Part shown: piece after piece, positions 55,384 to 64,000 of the stretch | Position numbering within the stretch: the stretch's first letter is position 1 | Layout of the letters: each line of letters starts with the position of its first letter | NCBI RefSeq assembly: GCF_023806085.1 | Contig: NZ_JAMSLX010000003.1 | Span: 1 to 64,000, forward strand | DNA length: 64,000 nucleotides | Origin: Hephaestia sp. MAHUQ-44 | GTDB taxonomy: Bacteria > Pseudomonadota > Alphaproteobacteria > Sphingomonadales > Sphingomonadaceae | Direction: 5' to 3' | Notes under the pieces: model-generated | The model's database searches: none | What the model saw: only the letters and a program-made list of their open reading frames with translations | Told to the model about the DNA's origin: nothing | Made by a program: the position numbers and the translations under genes

Positions 55384-56577
55384 TCAGCGCGCGAGCGCGG
55401 CGACGCCGGGCAATTGCTTGCCTTCCATCCATTCGAGGAACGCGCCGCCTGCCGTCGAGACGAAGCTGAAATCGCCCGCCACGCCCGCCTGATTGAGCGC
55501 GGCGACGGTATCGCCGCCGCCGGCGACCGAAATGAGCTGGCCTTCGCGGGTCAGCGCCGCCGCGGTGCGCGCGAGCGCGACCGTCGCGGCATCGAACGGT
55601 GGGGTCTCGAACGCGCCGAGCGGGCCGTTCCACACCAGGGTGCGGCAATTCTTGAGCACGTCGCCCAGCGCCTCGATCGCGGCCGGGCCGATATCGAGGA
55701 TCATCTCGTCGACGGCGACCTCGTGCACGTTGACCGTGCGCGTCGGCGGGTTGGCGCGGAATTCCTTCGCCACCACGACGTCATACGGCAGATGCACGAT
55801 GCAGCCCGCGGCGTCGGCGGCGTCGAAGATCGCCTCGGCGGTGGCGGTGAGATCGTGCTCGCACAGGCTCTTGCCCACATTCACCCCGCGCGCGGCGAGG
55901 AAGGTGTTGGCCATGCCGCCACCGATGATGAGATGATCCACCTTGCCGACGAGGTGCGTGAGCACGTCGAGCTTGGTCGAAACCTTGGCGCCGCCGACCA
56001 CCGCCGCGACCGGATGGTCGGGATTGCCGAGCGCCTTTTCGAGCGCGTCGAGTTCGGCCTCCATCGCGCGGCCGGCGAACGCGGGAAGCCGGTGCGCCAG
56101 TCCCTCGGTCGAAGCGTGCGCACGGTGCGCGGCCGAGAAGGCATCGTTGACGTAAAAATCGCCGAGGATCGCAAAGCGATCAATGACTTTGGGGCTGTTC
56201 TTTTCTTCGCCTTCAAAGAAGCGCGTATTTTCGAGCATGGCGATGTCGCCGGGCGCGAGCGCCGCGACCGCTTGCCCGGCGCCGTCCCAATCGATGAAAT
56301 GCACCGGGCGGCCAAGCACCTGTGCATAAGGCTCGGCAATACGTGCCAGCGACAGTTCGGGATCGCGCACGCCCTTGGGACGACCGAAATGCGCCAGCAC
56401 GAGGACGATCGCGCCCTTGTCGGCCAGCTCGGTGACGGTGGCGAGCGTCGCGCGCAGGCGGGTATCGTCGGTGACCACGCCCCCCGCCATCGGCACGTTC
56501 AGATCCTCGCGCACCAGCACGCGCTTGCCGCGCACATCGCCGATATCGTCCAGCGTCTTGAAGCTCTTGGCCGCCAT
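55384..56577 (-). CDS. pgk: Phosphoglycerate kinase
   Basis: A 397-residue two-domain kinase converting 1,3-bisphosphoglycerate and ADP to 3-phosphoglycerate and ATP. Motifs: [11 protein letters not shown] (usually VRxDxNVP), [32 protein letters not shown] and the nucleotide loop [12 protein letters not shown]. Full length. 61 bases after gap, with a hairpin between them. Confidence 0.97.
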   Translation of the reverse strand: MAAKSFKTLDDIGDVRGKRVLVREDLNVPMAGGVVTDDTRLRATLATVTELADKGAIVLVLAHFGRPKGVRDPELSLARIAEPYAQVLGRPVHFIDWDGAGQAVAALAPGDIAMLENTRFFEGEEKNSPKVIDRFAILGDFYVNDAFSAAHRAHASTEGLAHRLPAFAGRAMEAELDALEKALGNPDHPVAAVVGGAKVSTKLDVLTHLVGKVDHLIIGGGMANTFLAARGVNVGKSLCEHDLTATAEAIFDAADAAGCIVHLPYDVVVAKEFRANPPTRTVNVHEVAVDEMILDIGPAAIEALGDVLKNCRTLVWNGPLGAFETPPFDAATVALARTAAALTREGQLISVAGGGDTVAALNQAGVAGDFSFVSTAGGAFLEWMEGKQLPGVAALAR

Positions 56578-56610
56578 TGTTTACCTTCGTTCTCGCGCCT
56601 CGGATGGCAA

Positions 56611-56633
56611 GGGCGCCCCGTTACGGGGCGCCC
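56611..56633. terminator. Hairpin between gap and pgk
   Basis: GGGCGCCCCG (56611-56620) pairs exactly with CGGGGCGCCC (56624-56633) around TTA. It lies 6 bases after the gap stop and about 34 bases before the pgk start. No T-tract follows, so it is more likely an mRNA-stability or partial-termination element within the operon. Confidence 0.5.
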
Positions 56634-56638
56634 TGCGA

Positions 56639-57649
56639 TCAGATCAGCTTCGCCATCGCGCCGGCGGTGTCGACCATCCGGTTCGAAAAGCCCCATTCGT
56701 TGTCGTACCACGACACGACGCGAACCAGCTTGCCGCCGATCACCGCGGTTTCGAGGCTGTCGACGGTCGACGAGGCGGGCGTGTGGACGATATCCACCGA
56801 GACCAGCGGCTCATCGGTATAATCGAGCACCCCGGCGAGCGGCCCGCTTTCCGACGCGGCCTTGAGCACGGCGTTGACCTCGTCGCGCGTCACCGCGCGG
56901 CTGGGCGTGAAGGTGAGGTCGATGATGCTGCCATCGGGCACGGGCACGCGGATCGCGGCGCCATCGAGCTTGCCCTCGAGTTCGGGCAGGACCAGCGAGA
57001 CGGCGCGCGCGGCGCCGGTGGTGGTCGGGATCATCGACACCGCCGCGGCACGCGCGCGCCGCAGATCGGGATGGACCTGATCGAGGATCTTCTGATCGTT
57101 GGTGTAGGCGTGAACGGTGAGCATCAGCCCGTGCTCGATCCCGAACGCGTCGTTGAGCACCTTGGCGACCGGCGCGAGGCAGTTGGTCGTGCACGAGGCG
57201 TTCGAGACGATCGTCTGATCGGCGGTCAGCTTATCGTGGTTGACGCCGTAGACGACGGTCAGATCGACGCCCTTGGCCGGTGCCGAGATCAGCACCTTCT
57301 TGGCGCCCGCATCGATATGCTTCTGTGCGCTGGCGCGATCGGTGAAGAAGCCGGTGCATTCGAGCACCAGATCGACGCCGAGTTCCTTGTGCGGCAGATT
57401 GGCGGGATCACGCTCGGCGGTGACGCGGATGCGCTTGCCGTCGATCACCAGATCGTTGCCGTCGGCCGAGACCGACCCCGGATATTTGCCGTGGACCGAA
57501 TCGCGCGAGAACAGCCAGGCGTTGGACTTGGCATCGGCGAGATCGTTGATCGCGACCAGTTCCATCCCCGTATCGCCGCGCTCGAGCATCGCGCGCGCCA
57601 CCAGCCGCCCGATCCGTCCGAAGCCGTTGATCGCTACCTTCACGCTCAT
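56639..57649 (-). CDS. gap: Glyceraldehyde-3-phosphate dehydrogenase (type I)
   Basis: A 336-residue enzyme. NAD-binding [20 protein letters not shown] with Asp after the second strand suggests NAD+ preference. Catalytic Cys in [13 protein letters not shown] and His in HAYTNDQ. C-terminal [22 protein letters not shown] before ATG 57649. Between tkt and pgk in the same direction. Confidence 0.97.
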   Translation of the reverse strand: MSVKVAINGFGRIGRLVARAMLERGDTGMELVAINDLADAKSNAWLFSRDSVHGKYPGSVSADGNDLVIDGKRIRVTAERDPANLPHKELGVDLVLECTGFFTDRASAQKHIDAGAKKVLISAPAKGVDLTVVYGVNHDKLTADQTIVSNASCTTNCLAPVAKVLNDAFGIEHGLMLTVHAYTNDQKILDQVHPDLRRARAAAVSMIPTTTGAARAVSLVLPELEGKLDGAAIRVPVPDGSIIDLTFTPSRAVTRDEVNAVLKAASESGPLAGVLDYTDEPLVSVDIVHTPASSTVDSLETAVIGGKLVRVVSWYDNEWGFSNRMVDTAGAMAKLI

Positions 57650-57734
57650 CTGTCATTCTCCAACTTGCAGTCAGCCGCCTCTCGCGAGGCGAAAATGAGA
57701 TCGGGCCGTTTTGGGGGTCCGTCTGCTAGGTAGG

Positions 57735-59699
57735 TCAGTGCTGCACGCGCGCAATGACCTTGGGGGCGATCTTCTCCGCCGTGAGGCCGAAATAATCGTA
57801 GAGTTGATCCGCCGGGGCCGAGGCGCCGAAGCGATCGATGCCGAAACGCAGGCCGTCGAGCCCGGTATAGCGTTCCCAGCCGAAGGTCGTGCCCGCCTCG
57901 ATCGAGACGCGCAGCACGCCATCAGGCAACAGATCCGCGCGGTAATCGGCGGGCTGCGCATCGAAGCGCGAGGTGCAGGGCATCGACACCACGTCGGCAC
58001 CGATCCCCTCGGCCTCAAGCCGTTCGGCGACGCCGCACGCAATCTCGACCTCGGAGCCGGTGGCGATCAGGACCACGCGCCGCGCGGCCTTGGCGCTGCG
58101 TAGGCGATAGGCGCCGCGCGCGCTGAGCATCTCGCCGCCGTCGCGCAATTGCGGCAGGTTCTGCCGGGTGAGCGCGAGCAGCGACGGGCCGTCGGCGCGT
58201 TCGAGCGCGAGCTGCCAGCATTCGGCGGTCTCGATGATGTCGCACGGGCGATAGACATGGAGGCCGGGCATCGCGCGCAGGCTTTGCAGATGCTCGATCG
58301 GCTGGTGGGTCGGCCCATCCTCGCCGAGCCCGATCGAATCGTGCGTCATCACATAGACGACGCGCGCGCGTTGCAGCGCCGACAGCCGGATCGCGGGGCG
58401 CGCATAATCCGAAAACACCATGAAGGTGCCGCCGAACGGGATCACGCCGCCGTGCAGTGCCATGCCGTTCATCGCCGCCGCCATGCCGAATTCGCGAATG
58501 CCGTAATAAAGGTAACGGCCCGCATAATCGGCCGCCGTCAGCGGCGTGGTCGCGGGGGTCTTGGTGTTGTTCGAGCCGGTGAGATCGGCCGAGCCGCCGA
58601 TCATCTCGGGGATCGCCGCGGTCAGCGCGTCGAGCGCGAGTTCGGAGGCGCGGCGCGTCGCGACCTTTTGCGGGTTGGCGAGCCAGCCGGCGATCGATGT
58701 CGCGGTCGCATCGTTGGCGGGCAGATGCCCGGCGATGCGGCGCTCGAATTCGACGCGATCGTCGTGCGTGACGAGGCGCCCCTGCCACGCCGAGCGCAGC
58801 GCGCCGCCGCGGGCACCAGCCGTGCGCCATGCCGAGAGGATCGGCGCGGGCACGTCAAACGGCGGCGCCGTCCAGCCGAGCGTCTCGCGCGCCGCGGCGA
58901 TCTCGTCCGGCCCAAGCGGCGAGCCGTGGGTCTTCGCCGTCCCCTGCTTGTTGGGCGCGCCCTTGCCGATGATCGTGTGGCACTGGACGAGCGACGGCCG
59001 ATCGTCGGCGAGCGCCGCATCGAGCGCGCGTGCGATATCCGCCGGATCGTGGCCGTCGCACGCGACGACATGCCAGCCCGACGCCCGGTAACGCGCGGGG
59101 ATATCCTCGCTGGTCGACAGCGAGGTGGCGCCGTCGATCGTGATCTTGTTGTCATCCCACAGCACGTTGAGCCGGCCGAGCTTGAGATGCCCGGCGAGCC
59201 CGATCGCCTCGTGGTTGATGCCTTCCATCAGGCAACCGTCGCCCGCGATCACCCAGGTGCGATGATCGACGAGGCTGTCATCGAACACGGCGTTCAGGTG
59301 GCGCTCGGCCAGCGCCATGCCCACCGCCATCGCCAGCCCCTGCCCCAGCGGACCGGTGGTGCATTCGACACCCGGCATCTCGAAATTTTCAGGATGCCCC
59401 GCGCACGGGCTTCCGAGCTTCCGAAAATTGCGGATGTCGTCGATCGTCGGCTTCGCATAGCCGGTGAGATAGAGCAGCGAATAGATCAGCATCGAGCCAT
59501 GGCCGGCCGACAGCACGAAGCGATCGCGATCGGGCCAGGCCGGATCAGCGGGATCGAATTTCAGATAATCGGTGAACAGCACGGTCGCGACATCGGCCAT
59601 GCCCATCGGCATTCCCGGATGGCCCGAATTCGCGGCCTCCACCGCGTCCATCGACAGGGCGCGGATCGCGTTTGCGAGATCGGGCGAAGAAACGGCCAT
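57735..59699 (-). CDS. tkt: Transketolase
   Basis: A 654-residue ThDP enzyme of the pentose phosphate pathway. ThDP/Mg site: GDGCLMEGINHEAIGLAGHLKLGRLNVLWDDN. N-terminal SGHPGMPMG and GPLGQGLA are substrate-channel motifs; the C-terminal half has the pyrimidine-binding HDSIGLGEDGPTHQP. ATG 59699 (MAVSSPDLANAIR) fits the family start; a GTG-type upstream extension to 59753 is not conserved-looking. First gene of the tkt-gap-pgk-fbaB series. Confidence 0.96.
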   Translation of the reverse strand: MAVSSPDLANAIRALSMDAVEAANSGHPGMPMGMADVATVLFTDYLKFDPADPAWPDRDRFVLSAGHGSMLIYSLLYLTGYAKPTIDDIRNFRKLGSPCAGHPENFEMPGVECTTGPLGQGLAMAVGMALAERHLNAVFDDSLVDHRTWVIAGDGCLMEGINHEAIGLAGHLKLGRLNVLWDDNKITIDGATSLSTSEDIPARYRASGWHVVACDGHDPADIARALDAALADDRPSLVQCHTIIGKGAPNKQGTAKTHGSPLGPDEIAAARETLGWTAPPFDVPAPILSAWRTAGARGGALRSAWQGRLVTHDDRVEFERRIAGHLPANDATATSIAGWLANPQKVATRRASELALDALTAAIPEMIGGSADLTGSNNTKTPATTPLTAADYAGRYLYYGIREFGMAAAMNGMALHGGVIPFGGTFMVFSDYARPAIRLSALQRARVVYVMTHDSIGLGEDGPTHQPIEHLQSLRAMPGLHVYRPCDIIETAECWQLALERADGPSLLALTRQNLPQLRDGGEMLSARGAYRLRSAKAARRVVLIATGSEVEIACGVAERLEAEGIGADVVSMPCTSRFDAQPADYRADLLPDGVLRVSIEAGTTFGWERYTGLDGLRFGIDRFGASAPADQLYDYFGLTAEKIAPKVIARVQH

Positions 59700-59863
59700 T
59701 CGGGAAGTCCTTTTGGGGCTTGGCCGCGCGCGCCCCAGCCGGGAATCGCGCACAACCGACGAGTCGACGAATGACCGGGTCTTTGCGGTGACGTGATGCC
59801 GCCGTCAACCGGTGGGCCGGGAATCCTTCTTGTCGTGGCGCCTAGCCGTGCTATCCCCGACGC

Positions 59864-60046
59864 ATGGCCGACCCGATTGCCGCCACCGCCCGCATCGACC
59901 GCGCGATCGCGCGGATCGAGCGCGCCGTGGCGACCCACCAGCAGCGACATGATGCGATCGCCAAACGTCACGCAACGCTGCGCGCGCAGATCGCCGACGC
60001 GGTCGAGGCGCTCGACGACGTCATCGCCCGCGAGGAGCGAGACTGA
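59864..60046 (+). CDS. Small helical protein upstream of zapA
   Basis: A 60-residue, entirely helical, charged protein (ARIERAVATHQQRHDAIAKRHATLRAQI) that reads as one coiled-coil. Its stop overlaps the zapA ATG (TGATG), so it is translationally coupled to zapA. No family recognised. A partner for ZapA or another division component is suggested only by position. Divergent from tkt. Confidence 0.7.
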   Translation: MADPIAATARIDRAIARIERAVATHQQRHDAIAKRHATLRAQIADAVEALDDVIAREERD

Positions 60047-60354
60047 TGGCCGACGTTACCCTCACGATCGGCGATCGCGCGCACATCGTCGGCTGTCGCG
60101 ATGGCGAAGAGGCACAGGTGCGCCATCTCGGCACGTTGATCGAGGAACGCTGGGACGCCGCGCTGCGCGCCTCGGGCAATATGGGCAACGAACGCGCGAT
60201 GCTGTTCGTCGCGCTGATGCTCGCCGACGCACTCACCGAAGCGCGCCGCCAGCCCCCGGCCGCGACAGGCGTCGACAGCGCGCAGCTCGACCGGATCGCG
60301 GACAAGCTCGAAGCGCTTGCCACAGCCCTTGAGGATGCGGCCCCGAACGCCTAG
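60046..60354 (+). CDS. zapA: Cell division protein ZapA
   Basis: A 102-residue ZapA, which binds and bundles FtsZ at the Z-ring. MADVTLTIGDRAHIVGCRDGEEAQVRHLG is the globular N-terminal part. MLFVALMLADALTEARR starts the coiled-coil. Length typical. The zapA-6S RNA-fau order that follows is widely conserved in proteobacteria and supports the call. Confidence 0.9.
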   Translation: MADVTLTIGDRAHIVGCRDGEEAQVRHLGTLIEERWDAALRASGNMGNERAMLFVALMLADALTEARRQPPAATGVDSAQLDRIADKLEALATALEDAAPNA

Positions 60355-60355
60355 A

Positions 60356-60530
60356 TTGCAAGGCGGTGGGAACTGCCCGATACGAGCTGTTCGATTATCC
60401 CTGAGGCTATTCATCATCCATGGGAGCTGTCCCTGCCCGGGCCCTGGCCCGACGTACATGGCGCCCACCTGACGTTTTGGGCGTCAGTGGATTCTCAAGC
60501 AAACGGTCCCGGCGGTCCCACCACCTTGCC
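60356..60530 (+). ncRNA. ssrS: 6S RNA
   Basis: About 175 nucleotides between zapA and fau. The ends GCAAGGCGGTGGGA (60358-60371) and TCCCACCACCTTGC (60516-60529) form the closing stem. The middle contains the open-promoter-like bubble and a CCCGGGCCCTGGCCCGA apical region. 6S RNA mimics an open promoter and sequesters sigma70 RNA polymerase in stationary phase. Position and structure agree with the known proteobacterial locus. A T-rich stretch (CTCCTTTTTCGC, 60541-60552) lies downstream as a possible end. Confidence 0.9.
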
Positions 60531-60603
60531 GCAGCGAAACACCGCTCCTTTTTCGCGCCGTGCCGGATGGGTTCACGGCAATTGACCGCGCCAGGAGCCG
60601 GCC

Positions 60604-61155
60604 TTGACTGACAAACGCCTCCTCCGGGCAGAGTTGCGCGCCGCGCGCGACGCGTTCGTCGCCGAACACAGCGGCGCGATCGCGCCGCCCGCCCCCTATC
60701 TCGCCTTGCTGCGGCCGGGGCTGACGATCGCTTCCTATGTGCCGATCGGCAGCGAGGCCGACCCCGCTTTGCTGGTGGCGGCCGCGATCGATTCGGGGTG
60801 CGCGCTCGCGCTCCCGCATGTCGTCAGCCGTGAACAACCGCTGCGCTTCCTCGAATGGCACCCCACCCACCCGCTCGACGACGGGCCGTTCGGCCTGCGC
60901 CAGCCGCAAGCGATGCGGCGCGAGACCGTTCCCGACATCATCCTGACGCCGTTGGTGGGATTCGATGCGATTCTCAATCGGCTCGGCCAGGGCGCGGGGC
61001 ATTACGATCGGGCGTTCGCCGCGCACCCCGAGGCGCAGCGCATCGGCGTGGCATGGTCGGTCCAGCACGTCGCGGCGCTAACGCCCGACCCCTGGGATGT
61101 GCCACTGCACGCCATCATCACCGAATCCGGCTGGATCGAAAGGGACAATGAATGA
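60604..61155 (+). CDS. fau: 5-formyltetrahydrofolate cyclo-ligase
   Basis: A 183-residue enzyme (MTHFS/YgfA) converting 5-formyl-THF with ATP to 5,10-methenyl-THF. Motifs: RLLRAELRAAR at the N-terminus, IASYVPIGSEADP, and the nucleotide/folate loop LTPLVGFDAILNRLGQGAGHYDRAF. Start at TTG 60604. A 4-base overlap (ATGA) couples it to the DUF2842 gene. Located after 6S RNA as in many proteobacteria. Confidence 0.92.
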   Translation: MTDKRLLRAELRAARDAFVAEHSGAIAPPAPYLALLRPGLTIASYVPIGSEADPALLVAAAIDSGCALALPHVVSREQPLRFLEWHPTHPLDDGPFGLRQPQAMRRETVPDIILTPLVGFDAILNRLGQGAGHYDRAFAAHPEAQRIGVAWSVQHVAALTPDPWDVPLHAIITESGWIERDNE

Positions 61156-61349
61156 CACCAAGCTGGCGCAAGCCCACAGGAATGCTCGCGATTATCGCAT
61201 TGATCGTGGTGTGGGCGGGGCTTGTCGCCAGCCTGTCGGGCGTGGTCGGGCGCTGGCACTGGCTGGGCCAGCTCGGCTTTTACGCGGTGACGGGGATCAT
61301 CTGGATCATGCCGCTGAAGCCACTCCTCCGGTGGATGGAAACCGGGAAA

Positions 61350-61361
<12 letters not shown>
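61152..61361 (+). CDS. DUF2842 family small membrane protein
   Basis: A 69-residue protein with two transmembrane helices (GMLAIIALIVVWAGLVASL and GFYAVTGIIWIMPLKPLL) and the family ending PLLRWMETGKW. Function unknown. Coupled to fau (ATGA). The last 12 bases of the gene overlap the 3' end of the tRNA-Asp gene on the other strand. Confidence 0.87.
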
Positions 61362-61426
<65 letters not shown>

Positions 61427-61479
61427 GTACTAAGCGTGAGGCGGGCCAACTAGGGGAGCTACCCACCCCTGTCAACAGG

Positions 61480-62664
61480 TCACACCTCCTCTTCGGTGGT
61501 GGTTTCATCATTTCGTTGCCGATACGTCGTCAGCGTGCCGTGTTCGAACAGGAATCCGGCGATGTCGGGCTTGCCCGCCGCGCCGATCACGGTCTGCATG
61601 ATGATGAGCAGCGGGACCGCGAGCAGCGCGCCCGGCGTGCCCCAGATCCACCCCCAGAAGCTGAGCGAGACGAGAATCATCAGCGGGCTGATCGTGAGCC
61701 GGTGCCCGACGACCAGCGGCGTCACCACATTCGCTTCGACAAGGTGACACCCGATCATGATCGCGGCCGGCACCATCGCCATCCAGATATCGGTAAAGGT
61801 CATCAGCCCGCCCAGCGCCATCAGCAGCGCGGCGACGATCGGGCCGAAATAGGGGATGTAGTTGAGCAGCGCGACGACCCCGCCCCACATCAGCGGATAG
61901 GGCATCCCGATCATCCACAGCCAGAAGGCGACGAACAGCCCGAGCGACATGTTGATGACGGTGATCGTGCCGAGATAGGCCGACACATCGTCGACCACCG
62001 CCTGGATGACGCGGGCGGTGGCCATCGCGCCGCCGAAGCTCGAGCGGTTGGTGATCGCGCGCGCGCGCGTTCTGGTCCAGCCGGCGAGGAAGAAATAGAC
62101 CACGAGGATGCCGAAGAAGAGCTGGATGATGACCACCGGCGCCGAGGTCGCGGCGAGTTCGATCAGCGAATTGGGCGGCGCGACCGCGGCTTGCTCGGCG
62201 CGGCCGATCGGCCCCGAGGCGAATTTCTCGATCGTCGCATCGACGTAATGCGTGAGGCTCGCGTAGAAATCGAGCAGCGGCGCGACATTGCTCTGGATGC
62301 GATCGATTCGTTCGGGCAGCAGCCGGAAGAATTCGGTCGCGGGCACCACGATCGCCGCCAGCGCGATATTCGCGGCGATCAGGAACAGCAGCACGCACAC
62401 AAGCGCCGCGATCGGCGCGGGAATGCGGTGGCGTTCCTGCCATTCGAGCACCGGCACCAGCGCGACCGCGATCACCAGCGCGGCGGTGACAGGCAGGAAG
62501 AATTCAGCGCCGGCCTTGAGCGCGAACGGAGTCGCGATCGCCACCCCCGTCCCGACCAGCAACGTCAGCGCGGCAAGCAGCCGATCGCGCCGCATCGGTT
62601 CCCGCAGCCAGCCGTCGTCGCCGGTGCGCGTCGCCTCGTCCCTGGTCGCCAAACGCTTGTCCAC
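61480..62664 (-). CDS. AI-2E family transporter (PF01594-type membrane protein)
   Basis: A 394-residue inner-membrane protein with about eight helices in the AI-2E/PerM layout: paired N-terminal helices (LLAALTLLVGTGVAIATPFAL), a central soluble segment, then FFGILVVYFFLAGW and the family core NYIPYFGPIVAALLMALGGL with a C-terminal GTPGALLAVPLLIIMQTV. Members export autoinducer-2, Na+ or other solutes; the substrate is not readable. GTG 62664 with GGAAAGG before it is preferred to a longer Arg-rich reading from 62799. Confidence 0.85.
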   Translation of the reverse strand: MDKRLATRDEATRTGDDGWLREPMRRDRLLAALTLLVGTGVAIATPFALKAGAEFFLPVTAALVIAVALVPVLEWQERHRIPAPIAALVCVLLFLIAANIALAAIVVPATEFFRLLPERIDRIQSNVAPLLDFYASLTHYVDATIEKFASGPIGRAEQAAVAPPNSLIELAATSAPVVIIQLFFGILVVYFFLAGWTRTRARAITNRSSFGGAMATARVIQAVVDDVSAYLGTITVINMSLGLFVAFWLWMIGMPYPLMWGGVVALLNYIPYFGPIVAALLMALGGLMTFTDIWMAMVPAAIMIGCHLVEANVVTPLVVGHRLTISPLMILVSLSFWGWIWGTPGALLAVPLLIIMQTVIGAAGKPDIAGFLFEHGTLTTYRQRNDETTTEEEV

Positions 62665-62814
62665 ACTTTGCCTTTCCCAGACCTTTGCCCGCACCAGCGC
62701 CCGTGCCCGGACACCGAGCTTGCGAGTCGATCCTAGCGGGATTTGGCGCACCGCGTCATCCCGCGCAACGCGGACGATCGCGACGGGCCGCGCCGGCAAT
62801 GCGGCGCCCGGAAA

Positions 62815-64000
62815 TCAGGAGGCCGCTTCGACGGCGAACAAGGTTTTGAGATCGCGCTTGAGGATTTTGCCGTTGGCGTTGCGCGGCAGCGTTTCAGCGA
62901 CGAAGCGGATCGCCACCGGCACCTTGAACGCGGCAAGGTGGCGCCCGACCCATTGTTGCAATTCGGCCTCGCTCGCGCTGCTGCCCGGCGCAAGATGGAC
63001 GACCGCCACGGGCTCCTCGCCCAGCGTGCGATGGGGGATACCGATCAGCGCGCAATCGGTGACCGCGGGGTGCGCGTAGAGGACATTCTCGACCTCGCTC
63101 GAATAGATATTCTCGCCGCCGCGGATGACGATGTCCTTGGCGCGATCGACGATGAAGCAGAACCCCTCGTCATCGAGCCGCGCGATATCGCCGGTGCGGA
63201 CCCAGCCGTCGACGAAGGTCGCGGCGGTGGCGGCGGGGTTGTTCCAATAGCCGTTCACGATCATCGGGCCCCTCGCCCATAATTCGCCGACCTCGCCCAG
63301 CGGGAGCTCGTGCGTACCATCTTCCGACATGATCTTGAGATCGGCGGTGGCGACGGCGGGGCCGCAGCTTTCGGGCCGGTTGAGATAATCCTCGCCCGAA
63401 TGCGTGGTGACGGTCGCCATCGTCTCGGTCATCCCCCAGCCGCTACCGGGCAGCGCGCCGAATTCGGCATGGATGCGCCGCACCAGTTCGGGCGCGGCGG
63501 GCGCGCCGCCGTAAGCGATCGATTCGAGGCTCGACAGATCGAAACGGTCGCGCTCGGGATGTTCGAGCAATTGCCACGCGATCGTCGGCACCCCGCCGGT
63601 CATCGCCACCTTCTCGCGCTCGATGATCGCCATCGCCGCGACCGGTTCCCATTTGCGCATGAACACCAAAGTGCTGCCGGTGGCGATCACGCCCATCATC
63701 ACCGCGCTCGACGCGGTGACGTGGAACAGCGGGATGACGAGCAGGATCGAGCGCGGGGTCGGCTCGGGCGGGGTTTCGCCGCGCCTGAGGCACGCGCGCG
63801 CCGCCGCGAAACCGCCCGACAGGATGTTGGTCGCCATGTTGCGGTGCGTGCCGAGCGCGCCCTTGGGGGCGCCCGTGGTGCCGCTGGTATAGAAAATCCC
63901 CGCCGCATCGTCGGGCGCGATCTCGGCTGGGGGCAGAGGCGAATCGGGGAGCGTCGTATAATCCCTAGGCGTACCGATCACGGCCTCAAGCGCGGTCGCT
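62815..64000 (-). CDS. AMP-binding acyl-CoA synthetase, N-terminus beyond the window
   Basis: The C-terminal about 395 residues of an ANL-superfamily ligase. The P-loop-like motif is YTSGTTGAPKGAL. GWGMTETMATVTTHS is motif A5, VRTGDIARLDDEGF holds the nucleotide-ribose Asp, and DIVIRGGENIYSSEVE the hinge region. The catalytic Lys is in RNANGKILKRDL near the C-terminus. It activates a carboxylic acid as its acyl-AMP and forms the CoA thioester; probably a fatty or aromatic acid. The frame is open to the window edge; the start is not visible. Confidence 0.92.
   Translation of the reverse strand, partial: ATALEAVIGTPRDYTTLPDSPLPPAEIAPDDAAGIFYTSGTTGAPKGALGTHRNMATNILSGGFAAARACLRRGETPPEPTPRSILLVIPLFHVTASSAVMMGVIATGSTLVFMRKWEPVAAMAIIEREKVAMTGGVPTIAWQLLEHPERDRFDLSSLESIAYGGAPAAPELVRRIHAEFGALPGSGWGMTETMATVTTHSGEDYLNRPESCGPAVATADLKIMSEDGTHELPLGEVGELWARGPMIVNGYWNNPAATAATFVDGWVRTGDIARLDDEGFCFIVDRAKDIVIRGGENIYSSEVENVLYAHPAVTDCALIGIPHRTLGEEPVAVVHLAPGSSASEAELQQWVGRHLAAFKVPVAIRFVAETLPRNANGKILKRDLKTLFAVEAAS

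Noticed and set aside
54290-59699. Calvin-cycle (cbb) operon because of tkt-gap-pgk-fbaB order
   Set aside because: No RuBisCO, phosphoribulokinase or CbbR gene is present. The set is explained by glycolysis/gluconeogenesis and the pentose phosphate pathway.

Overview
The window is GC-rich, densely coded alphaproteobacterial chromosome, most likely from Sphingomonas or a close relative. The evidence is the gene content (RcdA/DUF1465, CckA, DUF1467, DUF2842, two DUF465/YdcH proteins, DksA with most zinc cysteines missing), the zapA-6S RNA-fau order, long runs of genes that overlap as ATGA, GTGA or TTGA, and palindromic REP-like elements between genes. No phage, plasmid, CRISPR or antibiotic-resistance genes were seen. 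The only insertion-sequence trace is the first 33 bases, the N-terminus of an IS630-type transposase leaving the left edge.

Layout. 1-4442: IS630 edge, REP element, rcdA, two ydcH-like genes, a PilZ gene, dksA, a secreted Ser/Thr/Gly-rich protein with a PEP-CTERM-like tail, a composite palindrome, and a host-attachment family gene. 4535-9562: serS-surE-nlpD-like operon, tyrS and a second PilZ gene. 9675-12942: cckA, a single-domain receiver, tRNA-Pro, an entericidin lipoprotein and a CAT-anticodon tRNA. 12958-19675: a polysaccharide deacetylase coupled to a sensor histidine kinase, an Lrp/AsnC regulator, a secreted TPR-like protein, and folE-folM-folB. 19911-24611: a TonB-dependent receptor with a clear terminator, an SMP-30/gluconolactonase-like enzyme and a GNAT protein. 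24663-31078: an unusual operon with a histidine-less Hpt-like protein, a membrane protein with a nucleotidyltransferase-like head, a DUF2336-like protein and a kinase without its phosphoacceptor histidine. A large coiled-coil membrane protein resembling the polarity factor TipN lies divergent to it. 31083-49346: a co-directional run (minus strand) nuoABCDE-(52-aa membrane ORF)-FGHIJKLMN-birA-coaX-rnj-DUF1467. 49447-59699: a GGDEF protein, suhB, a secreted protein, efp, thiE, an O-methyltransferase and the glycolytic/pentose phosphate set fbaB-pgk-gap-tkt. 59864-64000: a small coiled-coil gene, zapA, 6S RNA, fau, DUF2842, tRNA-Asp, an AI-2E family transporter and a partial acyl-CoA synthetase.

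Themes. Several genes belong to alphaproteobacterial cell-cycle and polarity control (rcdA, cckA, possibly the TipN-like protein), and one candidate CtrA box lies before the GGDEF gene. Complex I with cofactor genes (birA, coaX) and RNase J forms the housekeeping core. The most unusual feature is the 24.7-31 kb signalling locus. Its kinase keeps the ATP-binding motifs but lacks the H-box His, and its Hpt-like partner has Trp in place of the phosphoacceptor His. A second kinase about 10 kb away has the reverse defect, with His present and ATP-site motifs eroded. All function calls come from reading the sequence without database searches.
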